Source: Macrophomina tecta
Lineage: Eukaryota; Ascomycota; Dothideomycetes; Botryosphaeriales; Botryosphaeriaceae
Assembly (NCBI GenBank): GCA_024180945.1
Contig: JAKSGN010000035.1
Span: forward strand, 806,001-870,000
Reading direction: 5' to 3'
DNA length: 64,000 nucleotides
Numbering within the stretch: the first letter of the stretch is position 1; each line of letters begins with the position of its first letter. Under the pieces are notes generated by a model. It did no database searches, was not told the DNA's origin, and was given only the letters and a program-made list of their open reading frames with translations. This document shows, one piece after another, positions 12,219 to 21,500 of the stretch. The position numbers were made by a program, and so were the translations under genes.

Positions 12219-15200
12219 CTAGAGCGCAAATCTCTTTGTCCCTTCCACCAGCCCATCGCTTAACTTACTCACAATCGCCCAGCGTGGAATGAACGTCCTG
12301 ATCTCGTCCAGTGCCGGGATTAGCCCCTTCTCATTCGCATCGCTCCAAATACACTGTGCCTTCCCGTCTAATCCCCGAAATCTATCACCACTCTCATCAT
12401 CATCGCTGGCCTTCCTCCCTCTACATCTTCTATGCCTGCACCTATTTCCCTCCTCATCACTGGCATCCCAGCCGATGTCAACAGTGAAGGGGCGCTCCCA
12501 TTCACGCGACCACAAGCGCAGCTCGTTGGCGCCGGAGGATCCAGTGTGCGGATAGCGGCCGCTGTCGCTGGCACCACGAACGGTAAGGTCGGTGACCGGT
12601 GGGTCGAAAAAGAGGCGACAAGCGCGGGTATTGCGACCGACGATGTCGATCTGTGCGGTGTTCGGCGCGGCGAGGGAGTCGACGTCGTCCTCTTCGTTGC
12701 GCGTGCGGCTGGCGTTGAATTGCACCCAGCTGGAGAGGTACTTGAGATCGTTGCCAGGCGGAGCGGCGGAGACATCGCGAGGAACGACAGCAGGGGTGAT
12801 ACCTTGCCACGAGCATTTGACAAGACCGGCGCGGGACGCTGTGTCAGGAGGGCCGCAGTTGATAGCCTGGCCAGCGGCGGAGGGTAGTTCGGCGATGATG
12901 GTCTGCACGAAGCCATCTAGACCAGTAAGAGAGGCTTCATTGATACCGGTGTCGAGATCTACTCGCTGGATAAAGTAGACCTTGAGTTTGTTGGCAGGAC
13001 TGAAGGGGAATGCCACGAGATTATAGATGAGTGTGCCAATAAAGACAAGGAAGAGGAAGCTGGGAATATGCACAGAGAAGCGATGCAGGAAGGGAAGCGC
13101 AGGAACGAGAAGGAGAACAGTGAAGATAGCGATGAGAAGATACACAGTCAAGGCCGATGAGCCGTCTGCCAGTGTCTGATGCAGGGCACTGGTGATCAGG
13201 AGTGCGACCTGCCCGACGAGAATGATGTTGATGGGTACCAGAAGGAGCAGCTGGAAGAACCAAGTCCACCGGGGTAGTTTACCACTCCAATTCTGTTCAC
13301 CGGGAAAGGTTGGTTCAGGCTGAGAAATGCGTCGTCGACTGGTCGAAATGGATAGCACGGAACGAGCATCGAGAGAAGCACGCCTGCTCCCATGTCTGCT
13401 GCTGCCGTAGCCACGGCTGAAAGTGCGGGGGTGTTCACTTCGCAGGAGAGAAGTCGTCTCGGTTGCATCGTCGTCTTCATTACTATTCCGGCGGTCGTCC
13501 CTAACCTTGTGATGGGCGGAAGGATCTCCGATGGCGGTTGCGGCCGTCAATGGCCTGCTAGAAGTCGGAGTAAGAGTGGTTCTGATGCTTCCTGGCGTGC
13601 GACTTCCAGGGCTTTCGGACGCCTCCGCAACATGCTGAACGTAAGTCTTCTTCTTCGGCAGAGAAAAGAGCTCCAGGTACGATATTAACAAAGCGAAAAA
13701 GGCCGAGGCGAAGTAGATTACAATGAAGTAAATGCCGGCTAAATGAAAGTTGTTCTCAGCAACTGTTGCGAGGACAAGAAGGACATAGGCGCCAGAATAA
13801 ATCCAGAGAAGGCCATAGGTACGCGTAAGTGCAGAGGGACGCATGGCAGCGCCGCCGCGGAGAATGAACCAAGTAATACAGAAGTACGCTGACAACATCA
13901 TGCTGCAGAAATCGTCAGTGACCAAAACACCGGCAGTGATAATTTCCAGTGGTATTGGAGAATGCGAGGAAAAGGGCAAGGCCGACACGTACCTCCAGAC
14001 AGAGTATTGGCTGCTATACACAATATTAGGATTAACTTTTGTAATTAAGTAGGCCAGGCCAACGACAGCAGCGGTTGCCACTACAAATGCAATGGGGAAG
14101 CGGAAGAAGCCTCGCCAGCCGTACAGCCGATAGGCCTCGTCGTCATCTGAGGAGTGAAGATACTTCTTCCTGGCGAAAAGGTAGAACTTGTCCACTTTGA
14201 CCAGTGTAGCGGTAAGAGCGATGAAAACCAATGGGGTGACAACAAGTAATGTTACAGAGAAAGCAAAAAGGGTATGAAGTTCAAAGACAGCGAAGCCTTC
14301 TCCGAAGAGGTCGAACCAGACACCGTTGGATCCTTGGCCAGTGCCGTCAGGCTCGCCCTCGAATTCGGTGCCAGTGTAGGACGTTAGGCCTTTCATGGTC
14401 TCAACAGCACCAGACAACATGTGCCACACGGAGTCTAGAGATGTGTCTCTTGCAGAATCCTCGACTGTGTGGTATTGAGCTCTTGGCTCCATAAAGGCGA
14501 CATCAAGACCTCGCATGTTCATGTCCGCGGTGAAGATGGAGTAATCGGTGCCACTCCGGATGAGGCCTCTCTTGAATCCATCGGCAGAGAGAACACTTCC
14601 AAACGGCTGCTTGGCCTTTTGGTAGAACCGAGTGACTTCGGTGTCGGTGCTGCGGAATAGGGTCGCTCGTCCTCCAGCACCAGCACCCTCGAGGTTCAGA
14701 AAGGTGTGCGGGAAGAAAGACAAAGGATGCTCGGTGAAGGCCTTGGCGCCATTCAGCCAATCTTCCTCGCCGTTGTTGAGGAGAGCGACAATGCCCCTTT
14801 TGGGCTGATTTCCCCTAGTGGTGAAGTAGGAAATCAGCTGGAGGACGGTGATGACGCCGACGCCGTCGTCGGTTGCACCAAAGCCGGTGGAGACGCTGTC
14901 GTAGTGGGCATTCACGAGCACGCCGCCAACCCCGGAGTTCTCGACGTCATCGGGCACGTCCTCGGAACCGCGGATGTAGACCATGATATTGGTGCCCTCG
15001 AAGTAGATGCTCGTGTTGGAGCTGGAAAAGGTGACGTTGGAGACCAGGTCGTTGTACAGCACGACGGGAGCCGCTTTGGTGGCATGTAAGCCTTTGGAGG
15101 AGTATCTGACGCCATTGCGGTCGAGGATCTGCTCAATGCGGGACAGCAGCCAATTCCGGACGTCGTCGTTGCGGTGCGAGTTGTAGGGATGAAAGCCGTT

Positions 15201-15392
15201 GGACAGATACTGCAAATCTCGCCAGGCCTCGGTCAGGTTGAGGCCTTGGGCGGGGGCCTCGCTGCTGGGCGCCGGCGGGACGACGTGGTGGACAAACAGC
15301 AGCGAGGCGAGAATGGCGACGTAGAAGACGGAGACAAAAAAGGTCACGGGGTACGGGGTGAAGGCGAACGGGTTCCCGAGACGGGTCGCCAT
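12219..15392 (-). CDS. PFF1: Vacuolar membrane M28 metalloprotease, Pff1-like
   Basis: Predicted multi-pass vacuolar membrane zinc exopeptidase of the M28/FXNA group. Start chosen at MATRLGNPFAFTPYPV, which matches the family N-terminus; an in-frame upstream extension to 15671 is low-complexity and probably untranslated. A 90-nt intron at 13992-13903 (GTACGT..TGCAG) is in frame and stop-free; removing it gives 1027 aa and restores continuity inside a membrane region. N-terminal transmembrane helix is at about 15-37. The peptidase motifs are NAHYDS (His163, Asp165), GATDDG (Asp175/176), NNGEED (Glu209/210), NLEG (Glu235) and HTVEDS. Several hydrophobic helices follow, interrupted by a Ser/Arg-rich cytosolic-type loop, then a lumenal C-terminal domain ending in GLVEGTKRF. 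Length and order fit fungal Pff1 proteins (about 950-1050 aa). Its substrates are not established. Confidence 0.92.
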   Translation of the reverse strand: MATRLGNPFAFTPYPVTFFVSVFYVAILASLLFVHHVVPPAPSSEAPAQGLNLTEAWRDLQYLSNGFHPYNSHRNDDVRNWLLSRIEQILDRNGVRYSSKGLHATKAAPVVLYNDLVSNVTFSSSNTSIYFEGTNIMVYIRGSEDVPDDVENSGVGGVLVNAHYDSVSTGFGATDDGVGVITVLQLISYFTTRGNQPKRGIVALLNNGEEDWLNGAKAFTEHPLSFFPHTFLNLEGAGAGGRATLFRSTDTEVTRFYQKAKQPFGSVLSADGFKRGLIRSGTDYSIFTADMNMRGLDVAFMEPRAQYHTVEDSARDTSLDSVWHMLSGAVETMKGLTSYTGTEFEGEPDGTGQGSNGVWFDLFGEGFAVFELHTLFAFSVTLLVVTPLVFIALTATLVKVDKFYLFARKKYLHSSDDDEAYRLYGWRGFFRFPIAFVVATAAVVGLAYLITKVNPNIVYSSQYSVWRYVSALPFSSHSPIPLEIITAGVLVTDDFCSMMLSAYFCITWFILRGGAAMRPSALTRTYGLLWIYSGAYVLLVLATVAENNFHLAGIYFIVIYFASAFFALLISYLELFSLPKKKTYVQHVAEASESPGSRTPGSIRTTLTPTSSRPLTAATAIGDPSAHHKVRDDRRNSNEDDDATETTSLLRSEHPRTFSRGYGSSRHGSRRASLDARSVLSISTSRRRISQPEPTFPGEQNWSGKLPRWTWFFQLLLLVPINIILVGQVALLITSALHQTLADGSSALTVYLLIAIFTVLLLVPALPFLHRFSVHIPSFLFLVFIGTLIYNLVAFPFSPANKLKVYFIQRVDLDTGINEASLTGLDGFVQTIIAELPSAAGQAINCGPPDTASRAGLVKCSWQGITPAVVPRDVSAAPPGNDLKYLSSWVQFNASRTRNEEDDVDSLAAPNTAQIDIVGRNTRACRLFFDPPVTDLTVRGASDSGRYPHTGSSGANELRLWSREWERPFTVDIGWDASDEEGNRCRHRRCRGRKASDDDESGDRFRGLDGKAQCIWSDANEKGLIPALDEIRTFIPRWAIVSKLSDGLVEGTKRFAL

Positions 15393-16321
15393 CGGCGCGT
15401 TGGAGACACTGGGCTGGGGCGCACAGTGCGAGCAGCGCAGACTGGCGGCTTTTGATGCTCGGGGATGGCGAGAAAATGCGGTGAGGTGGTCTGGAGAGCG
15501 GACGGGAGGGTGCAAGTGAGGCTTGGAGGAGAGGTGTTGATAGGCAGGTAGGGCGCGGTCGCGGGGTCCGCTAGCGTTCGTTTCCCTGCCGCCAGCGCCG
15601 TCGTCATGCCAAGCACAGGCCGCCGCCCGGCCTGAGGGTCGTTTATCGTCGACCCTCCGTCTCCACACCAAGCTTCCATACCGGCGCAGCTCTCACGACT
15701 CGCTGCGGCTGTGCCCTCGTGCCACCGCCTTACGTGGCCACTGCTCATCAACACCTCTCCTCGTCCTCGAGCCGCCCAGAATCGTCCCCCGTGATGCCCT
15801 CCGGGCGGGTCCCGCGTCAGCCCACCTATCCGCTGTCGACATCACGAGCGAGTTGCATCGAGGCAAGATCACCCGTATGCCCGCAGCTGCCACCGCCTTT
15901 TATCTCGTAGATCGGCGCTCCCGAGCCTTCCTTCACCGCGCATCACCCTCGCAGCAGGCCCGCTGGAGCGAGATTCTCAATGCAGAGAACCCCCCCCCCC
16001 CCCCCACGAACGCGGAGGCGAAGCATCCACCGCGGTGAGCATGTTCCCAGGCCCCTCGAACGTCAAGCTCAGGTGGCTGCTTCCACCCTCCTAAGCATTC
16101 TTTTGCTGCAGCTTGCAGGAGTGCAGAGGCAGACGAAAAGAGAAAAAAAATTAAGTGGATCTACCCTGAACCGCTTGGACCAAATGCGACGGGGGAGTAC
16201 GGCGTATACACACGCGCAGATCTGATCCGGTTTAGCGGGAATGCCTGGCATCCGGCTTTTCGAAGAACTTATTATTCACAGCGCCGGTTACGGCAGTCCT
16301 GCATGGACCATCGCGGATTTG

Positions 16322-16408
16322 CATGGGGAGTTGAAGCAGTCATCCGCACGTAAACGTTATGAATGGCGATGAGCATTTACGTCCGGACGAACGCCTCAAC
16401 TCCCCGCG
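16322..16408. repeat. 87-bp palindromic MITE-like repeat, copy 2
   Basis: The left arm CATGGGGAGTTGAAGCAG is mirrored by CTCAACTCCCC on the right, with GTCCGGACG near the loop on the 3' side. Its right terminus is CGCG instead of CATG. It lies 149 bp before copy 3. Confidence 0.88.
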
Positions 16409-16557
16409 GCCGGCGCAGTCGATCCGGTAACAATTGTGGGAAATCGACAACCAATCATCATCGGCGGGCGCAATTCTTCCTTCCAACTGCGCGAAGTAGC
16501 CAACGCTTGGGCCTTCTGCATGTCATGGCAATCTGCTTGCATATCATCAGCATATCA

Positions 16558-16644
16558 CATGGGGAATAGAAGTAGTCGTCCGGACGTAAGTGTTATCTAT
16601 GTTCTCGCACACTTCCACCCGCACGACTGCTTCAACTCCCCATG
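16558..16644. repeat. 87-bp palindromic MITE-like repeat, copy 3
   Basis: Begins CATGGGGAATAGAAG and ends CTGCTTCAACTCCCCATG, with GTCGTCCGGACGTAAGTG in the left arm. Exactly the same length as copies 1 and 2. Flanked by no obvious target duplication other than CAT-rich sequence. Confidence 0.88.
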
Positions 16645-17166
16645 CATCATGGCTGCTATTTGACAGGGCTCGGCAAATACCACGTGTGTCAGACACAACG
16701 TAAGAAACCACTCATATCTTCCAGGTTTTTGTGGTGTCTCTTGGCTGAGCAATACAAATCCATCCAGTTTGATCTGAGACGGCGTCGATGATCTCAGTGC
16801 TTACCATGTCAGCGACACGTAGCTCTCGATCGCATATCATTTGCCAGAGAAACTGGAACCCTCCCTTGATGACAAGAGGTTCCGATGGCCATACTAACCT
16901 TGATTCCCACATTCAGCTTACCAGCAGATTCTGAGTGTTCAGTGCTACTCTTGGCGGCCCAAGACCCCCAGGTCTCACGTCTCTGTAGTTCATCCCTGCA
17001 GTAAGCTTGCTTGATAAAATTGCCGGTGGCTGTAGGCGCCGGCACCCATGTTCCAAATCATTTAGGCATCACGCAGTTCGCCGTGCCTGAAATGGTTCTA
17101 CGCGCTGGCTGCAGCCAAGCGAGACGGCACAGCGAACCCTCACGTCAGCGCTAAGTACCATCGACA

Positions 17167-17172
17167 TATAAA
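17167..17172 (+). promoter_or_regulatory. TATA box of the GNAT-like gene
   Basis: TATAAA lies 81 bp upstream of the start codon, followed by an A/C-rich leader with CAACA stretches typical of fungal 5' UTRs. Confidence 0.55.
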
Positions 17173-17252
17173 TCCGACGACAAGCTACAACTCCAGTACA
17201 ACAGCAGAACCATCCAACACCAGGTTTCGCTTTCTACAGACGAACTTCAACA

Positions 17253-18059
17253 ATGGCCGACGCCCTCCCCTCCCGCTACGAGATCCGCAATCTCGGCCCG
17301 GAGCACAGCGACTGGGCCACCGCCATCCTCTGCCACACCAACATGTTCTACGGGCCGCTATTCACCGCCAACTTCCTCGGCCAGGAGCGCGCCCGCCGCT
17401 GCCTCGCCCTCTACCGGCACGCTGCCTACCTCGTCGACCACCAGATCGACTCGGGCCTCTCCTTCGGCGTCTTCGACACCCAGTACCGCTTCAAGCGGCC
17501 CGAGTCCGAGCCCTCTGGCGGCAAGTGCTACTGGAAGGAGGAGGCCGATCCGGAGACCTCGTCCGCCGAGGATCTGCTCGAGATGATGGATTTTCCGCTC
17601 GTGTCGATTGCATTGAGTTACGATAGCGCGCATCCGCTGGATATGGCGCGCATGGTGGACATGGTCGGCGTCGTGCCGCAGTATGCGGAGGGATTTCATT
17701 ATTTGATTGAGGGAGATAAGAGGGAGCCGGCGAGCTGGCAGGCCACTGGCCCGCTGCAGGTTTTGTTCAGGAATGCGACGAGCACGCGCAGGGACTACGA
17801 GGGGAGGGGGCTGATGAAGGCGCAGGCGCATTGGCTGATGCGCTGGGCGGCAGAGCAGGGCTTCAGGGGCATTCAGATCGAAGCGTTCAATGATGCGGTC
17901 AATAAAGTCTGGACGAACCCGCCGAGTCCGTTCCAGGGCGAGGCAGTGAGCACGGTCATGACGGGGGAGGTGGTGGTGCAGGAGGAGGATGGGAGCGTGA
18001 GGAGGCCGTTTGGGCCGGCCACGCAGAGGCTGACGCGGTGCTATGTTACGCTGAAGTAG
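17253..18059 (+). CDS. GNAT-like (acyl-CoA N-acyltransferase fold) protein
   Basis: A single exon encodes 268 aa. The first ATG follows a well-placed TATA box and leader. The stretch from about residue 178, RRDYEGRGLMKAQAHWLM, resembles the acetyl-CoA pyrophosphate loop (R/Q-x-x-G-x-G/A) and following helix of GNAT acetyltransferases, and the next strand (GIQIEAFND) fits the fold. The N-terminal half (residues 1-110) is a fungal-type extension with FGVFDTQYRFKRPES. No signal peptide or membrane helix is seen, so it is probably cytosolic. The substrate is unknown. The fold assignment rests on a short motif and should be treated as moderate. A palindromic repeat starts only 7 bp after its stop codon. 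Confidence 0.75.
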   Translation: MADALPSRYEIRNLGPEHSDWATAILCHTNMFYGPLFTANFLGQERARRCLALYRHAAYLVDHQIDSGLSFGVFDTQYRFKRPESEPSGGKCYWKEEADPETSSAEDLLEMMDFPLVSIALSYDSAHPLDMARMVDMVGVVPQYAEGFHYLIEGDKREPASWQATGPLQVLFRNATSTRRDYEGRGLMKAQAHWLMRWAAEQGFRGIQIEAFNDAVNKVWTNPPSPFQGEAVSTVMTGEVVVQEEDGSVRRPFGPATQRLTRCYVTLK

Positions 18060-18066
18060 GCTTGCG

Positions 18067-18153
18067 TCCGGAGCTGAAGCAGCCGTCCGGGCGTAAGTGT
18101 TTCCGAATGGAGCGTGCGCTTGCGCTTGGATGAGAATGCTTCCACTTCCCACG
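18067..18153. repeat. 87-bp palindromic MITE-like repeat, copy 4
   Basis: A diverged copy: GAGCTGAAGCAGCCGTCCGG on the left against ATGCTTCCACTTCCCACG on the right. It sits within the probable 3' UTR of the GNAT-like gene, immediately after the stop codon. Confidence 0.75.
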
Positions 18154-18293
18154 TTCGTTTGAGATGCCGAACCGGGACACTCGACTGAGGCCACACTAAA
18201 AGGTATGATGCAATACGTCATTCTCCACCCTTCACACAATTCATGTTTCTGTGGAGAGATTGCTGCAATAATGCAATATTGACGATATATTCT

Positions 18294-18429
18294 TGTTTAG
18301 ACTGGAAGGAAGTGGATCACTGATTTGAATGATGATGTATTGTTGTTCTTCTACTGCGTAGCTAGCAAGCTGCCTTAAGCTGTCCGGCAGCGTGCCTACA
18401 CGCTTGGTATCGGGGGTTGTCACCTGCCA
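18294..18429 (-). mobile_element. Solo LTR (142-bp gypsy LTR family), diverged
   Basis: Read on the minus strand it starts TGGCAGGTGACAACCCC and shares GATACC, GACAG.TTAAGGCA, GCTAGCTA and CATCATCATTCA with the LTR at 40090-40231. It ends near TCTAAACA. No internal gypsy sequence adjoins it, so it is a solo LTR left after LTR-LTR recombination. Confidence 0.7.
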
Positions 18430-18530
18430 CTGGCCCAGCTCATCCCCAGGATCTATCATTCTATCCAGTTCACTTCATCTCGTGATGCAATCAATACGCC
18501 CTTCACTCGTGATGTAAGACCTGGGTTCGC

Positions 18531-18746
18531 TCAAGAGTGATCGCAATCCCAGCAGTAGTGGTGAGAGCAAGTCCGGCAGTTGTCAATATAGGAGTTGAGG
18601 TCGTCGCAGCTGCAGCAGGTCCAAACCTTTGGTGCATGCTTGCTGGTCACCGGCTTCTTCTGGGAGTCGGCCTGCCGGGCTTGGCTTTGGGAGGTGGTGG
18701 GCTTGTTGGGGCTGCTGGCCTTGTTCTGTGTCTCGGAACTGGCCAT
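18531..18746 (-). CDS. Small Cys-rich putative zinc-binding protein
   Basis: An intact 71-codon gene. Residues 1-40 are Ser/Gln/Lys-rich and probably disordered. Residues 41-71 read VWTCCSCDDLNSY followed by CRTC and CWDC: cysteines 44, 45, 47, 57, 60, 65 and 68 form three C-x2-C type knuckles around a Trp, suggesting a small zinc ribbon or treble-clef-like knuckle. Similar W-x-C-C-x-C small proteins are common in filamentous ascomycetes and have no assigned function. An upstream exon cannot be excluded. There is no secretion signal, so it is not a classical secreted effector. Confidence 0.6.
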   Translation of the reverse strand: MASSETQNKASSPNKPTTSQSQARQADSQKKPVTSKHAPKVWTCCSCDDLNSYIDNCRTCSHHYCWDCDHS

Positions 18747-19234
18747 TTTGAGGTATTTGGAGTATTGTGAAATGACTCTCCTTTTTGGATCTTGTTTTTG
18801 AAATCGTCAAGCTGAAATGGCGGTCGATTTGAGGTGGGGTGAGTTGGTGAGAGGGGAATGGCCGTCGTTTTGTGGTGAGGAAATGTACCCGGAACAATGG
18901 CGTTGTTCCTAGAAGGTGTTGCTTGTGCCCGGTCTTTGTTTGTGACTTTTTCTTGGCCCGAAAGTTCTTTTGTGGCTTCGTCAATAAGATTGTTGCTGGC
19001 TGAAGTCGAGAAAGAAGGACAGGTCGTGAAAGAACTTCCTTGTAACCCGCTGAAGCTGGGTGTGGTGTTTGCCTACGTGAGTTCAAGTGAGGTACGGAAG
19101 GCGGGGCTCTTGGGTTGGGTTCACTCATTAGACATGGGACGCATGACATATCTTCCCCTACGTCGATCAAATCCCTCGAAACATGCGATCTCACGGTACG
19201 CCCAAAGAAGTAGCGATATTTAATTGCAACAGTA

Positions 19235-19321
19235 TGTAGGGAGTAGAAGCATTCATCCGAAAGAAGATGTCACCAGTGTTTCTGAACGTTTACTTTCGGA
19301 TGAGTGCTTCGACTACCCATG
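19235..19321. repeat. 87-bp palindromic MITE-like repeat, copy 5 (variant stem)
   Basis: Left arm GGGAGTAGAAGCATTCATCC then GAAAG; right arm CTTTCGGATGAGTGCTTCGA then CTACCC. Unlike most copies, the inner stem is CCGAAAG/CTTTCGG instead of CCGGACG/CGTCCGG, so both arms changed together. An A21 tract begins 9 bp after it. Confidence 0.85.
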
Positions 19322-19330
19322 CGAGATGGC

Positions 19331-19351
19331 AAAAAAAAAAAAAAAAAAAAA
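19331..19351. repeat. A21 homopolymer
   Basis: Twenty-one consecutive A on the plus strand next to palindrome copy 5. It may mark a reverse-transcribed tail or be a simple slippage tract. Confidence 0.9.
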
Positions 19352-20051
19352 GAATCAGTGCTGTTTCCACCTTCTAGATCGATTTCCCCTTTCATTGCAG
19401 CTGAAGCATCCTTGGTTTCTACAAATACGTCGCTTATTCAGCCCATGGGGAGAATGGTCATTTAATAGAGAGGGAGTAAGTATACGGGAATGTTTGAAGC
19501 AAGTTTGGTTGCTATTCTCTGATTAACTGCAGCAGTGGTGGCTGGGGAAACCCACCTGTAAGGTCTTCGATTAGAAGAATACTTATCCATTGTTCCGCGC
19601 TCTGCCATTATAGGATTCTCAGGATCCTATAACAAAGAAGAGTAAGGCTCTGTATCTTCACTGTCGGTCATCGAAGGTCTCTGAATTCATTATAGGACGG
19701 GCGTGTGCATCTGGAAATCTCGTCTATAGAAACCAGTAGACGAGACTCAGCTGTCGACAAACGGTACTGACTAGTGAACGCATTATCAAAGGAAATACAA
19801 GGCTCCATCAACTTCCTGCAATGACAACCAAAGAATATTTGGGTATCTCCCCTGCAGTTTTAGGCCATTCTATCAGTGGCGGTGGCCTTCTCCGAGTGGA
19901 AATTCTGGACGCCGTGGACACCAGGCTGATGAGAGGTCTGCTTGGATACGCATGGCAGAACTGCAGGCATGAACTGCTAAATGCTCTCAGTAGGAAAATT
20001 GTACTCGCTGTTATACCTACTGCAGTTGCAAATGTAGCCGAAGGAGCCGTT

Positions 20052-20205
20052 TGATGGGTGCAAAGCCCAAAAGGAAGCGGATCGTATTGAGCCTGAATGA
20101 TAATGAATTGTTGAGGTTCTGTCTCCTAGCTAGCTACCTGCCTTGTGTTGTCGATGTATCTGCCTGCTCTGACTGCTCGATTAGTATTGGGGTCGTCACA
20201 TGACA
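20052..20205 (-). mobile_element. Solo LTR (142-bp gypsy LTR family)
   Basis: On the minus strand it begins TGTCATGTGACGACCCC and ends GGGCTTTGCACCCATCA, aligning over its whole length (154 bp) with the LTR at 40090-40231, including AAGGCA, GCTAGC and ATCATTCAGGCTCAA. No element body adjoins. Its first ten bases overlap the last codons of the neighbouring minus-strand gene. Confidence 0.78.
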
Positions 20206-21014
20206 CCGTTGTTGCCGTTGAAAAGGCCGGTATGGTTGAAGTGACCGTCGCCGTAGAATGCGCCATATTGATGATTGCGCTGACGGTGCGGGTCTGCTGA
20301 AGTAGTTCTGTTCATCCGGTTAAGGTAGTACTGTGCTGTAACCTCATCTAGAAGCTGGTTGAAGCACGGGTTGGTGTTGATATAGTTGAGTGCGCTCAGA
20401 GTGAGGCCACCCTTGTGGCGGAGGTATTGGACGTTGTGGACGAGGTGCCTCACAATCTTGCTATCCAGAGGGAAGCCGCGCATTATGCAGTTCAAATGCT
20501 CCCACTCCAGAGGGTTGTAGGTGATGAATTCAGCGACCAAGGACCAGGAAAACGCCTCCGCAATACGGACCTGGAGAAGCTGGGAAGCCTTGAGGAGCTC
20601 GATCCAGGCAAAGAATGTGCTCGGCATGACCATCTTAGCTGGACGGTATACGTAACAACACTCTTTCATCCAGTCGAGGACGTAGGTAACGGCCTCAGGA
20701 TCGACGGCGCATGCAGGGAGGATGAGGATGTGGAATGCCGGTACCAGTCCGCACTCCCCGACCGTGGCCGGAACTTGGAAAGCCTGGGAGTAGGCATCTG
20801 GAGCGAATGCCTGCAACACACGAGCCGGCATAGCATACTCAAAGGATAGAGGAGCGGTGCCCTTGATGTGAACCAAGTAGGTGGTGTCGGTCAATGCCCT
20901 GCGCTCAGCGAGAGGCGTCTGGACAAGGTTTCTGAAGGTATTGAAGGACTTGACAGGTGGAGTGGAAGACATGGCCACGGTGGAGGACAGGGTAGGCTCT
21001 TCTTGGGCATTCAC
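20196..21014 (-). CDS. Unknown protein, 272 aa, possibly BTB-like
   Basis: A single exon with good coding character. I do not recognise it with certainty. Residues 20-110 include a core (TTYLVHIKGTAPLSFEYAMP, then a VPATVGECGLVPAFHILILP segment) followed by helical repeats (YVLDWMKECC, FFAWIELLKASQLLQV), a pattern like the small BTB/POZ-like proteins common in filamentous ascomycetes. The C-terminus is Asn/His/Gly-rich. A TATAAA on the minus strand lies about 180 bp upstream. The final residues (Val-Met-stop) are encoded by the start of the downstream solo LTR, so the native C-terminus was probably different. A second ATG at codon 15 could also serve as start. Confidence 0.72.
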   Translation of the reverse strand: MNAQEEPTLSSTVAMSSTPPVKSFNTFRNLVQTPLAERRALTDTTYLVHIKGTAPLSFEYAMPARVLQAFAPDAYSQAFQVPATVGECGLVPAFHILILPACAVDPEAVTYVLDWMKECCYVYRPAKMVMPSTFFAWIELLKASQLLQVRIAEAFSWSLVAEFITYNPLEWEHLNCIMRGFPLDSKIVRHLVHNVQYLRHKGGLTLSALNYINTNPCFNQLLDEVTAQYYLNRMNRTTSADPHRQRNHQYGAFYGDGHFNHTGLFNGNNGVM

Positions 21015-21413
21015 TATTGAAAGTTACAGGCCTTTCCGCGAAATGAGTCGAAGGTTTTTGCAGTCTGGTGGTAGAAGGAACAGGCTGTCGGTTGGGATCT
21101 GAAGCGCAGCGTATGTTGCGCTACCCGAAGACGGCGGTGAGGAAAGTGATCGGTCGCTGTAGAACTTTCGTGTTGGAACTGCGCAGAAGAAGGTTTTTAT
21201 AGGCAAGCAGGCAAACATGAGGTAGGCCGGGTATGCTTCGGGCAAGTCATGTGCAGCAGTGAATGTGTGCAGTCACTTCACTTTCTCTTGACATATTCAA
21301 GCAAACCTGGTGAGCCGAAGCATCTATCCGGAGAGCTCTGTGCGAACCCTCGCCCATAGCGCTTTGGCATTGCGGAGAGTGCCTTAATTCACCAACGAGC
21401 ATCAGAAGGTGTG

Positions 21414-21500
21414 CATAGGGAGTTAAACTTGTCCAATGAACATGCGCGTCATGAACTACGCGGAATATACACTTCCGGACGACTGCTTCAACTCTCCATG
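21414..21500. repeat. 87-bp palindromic MITE-like repeat, copy 6
   Basis: Begins CATAGGGAGTTAAAC and ends CTTCCGGACGACTGCTTCAA then CTCTCCATG. The left arm is degraded past the first 15 bases, while the right arm is close to consensus. It lies 220 bp beyond the GST gene's stop codon. Confidence 0.82.

Larger units (their letters stand above)
15393..17252. other. Intergenic region with two palindromic repeats and a C16 run
   Basis: Contains the protease gene promoter and 5' leader, a homopolymer of 16 C at 15990-16005, two 87-bp palindromes (16322 and 16558) and the promoter of the next gene. No open frame has recognisable content. Confidence 0.6.
18747..20051. other. Intergenic, no gene seen
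   Basis: Holds the promoter of the small Cys-rich gene, one 87-bp palindrome and an A21 run (19331-19351). The GTAAGT-like and short plus-strand frames lack coding character. Confidence 0.55.

Noticed and set aside
17253..18059. Antisense 293-codon frame as a real gene
   Set aside because: Arg/His-rich shadow of the GNAT-like gene; the sense frame has a TATA box, leader and fold-like motifs.
18583..19194. 203-codon minus-strand frame overlapping the small Cys-rich gene
   Set aside because: The 71-codon frame has a clear cysteine pattern and a good start; the larger frame has no conserved features.
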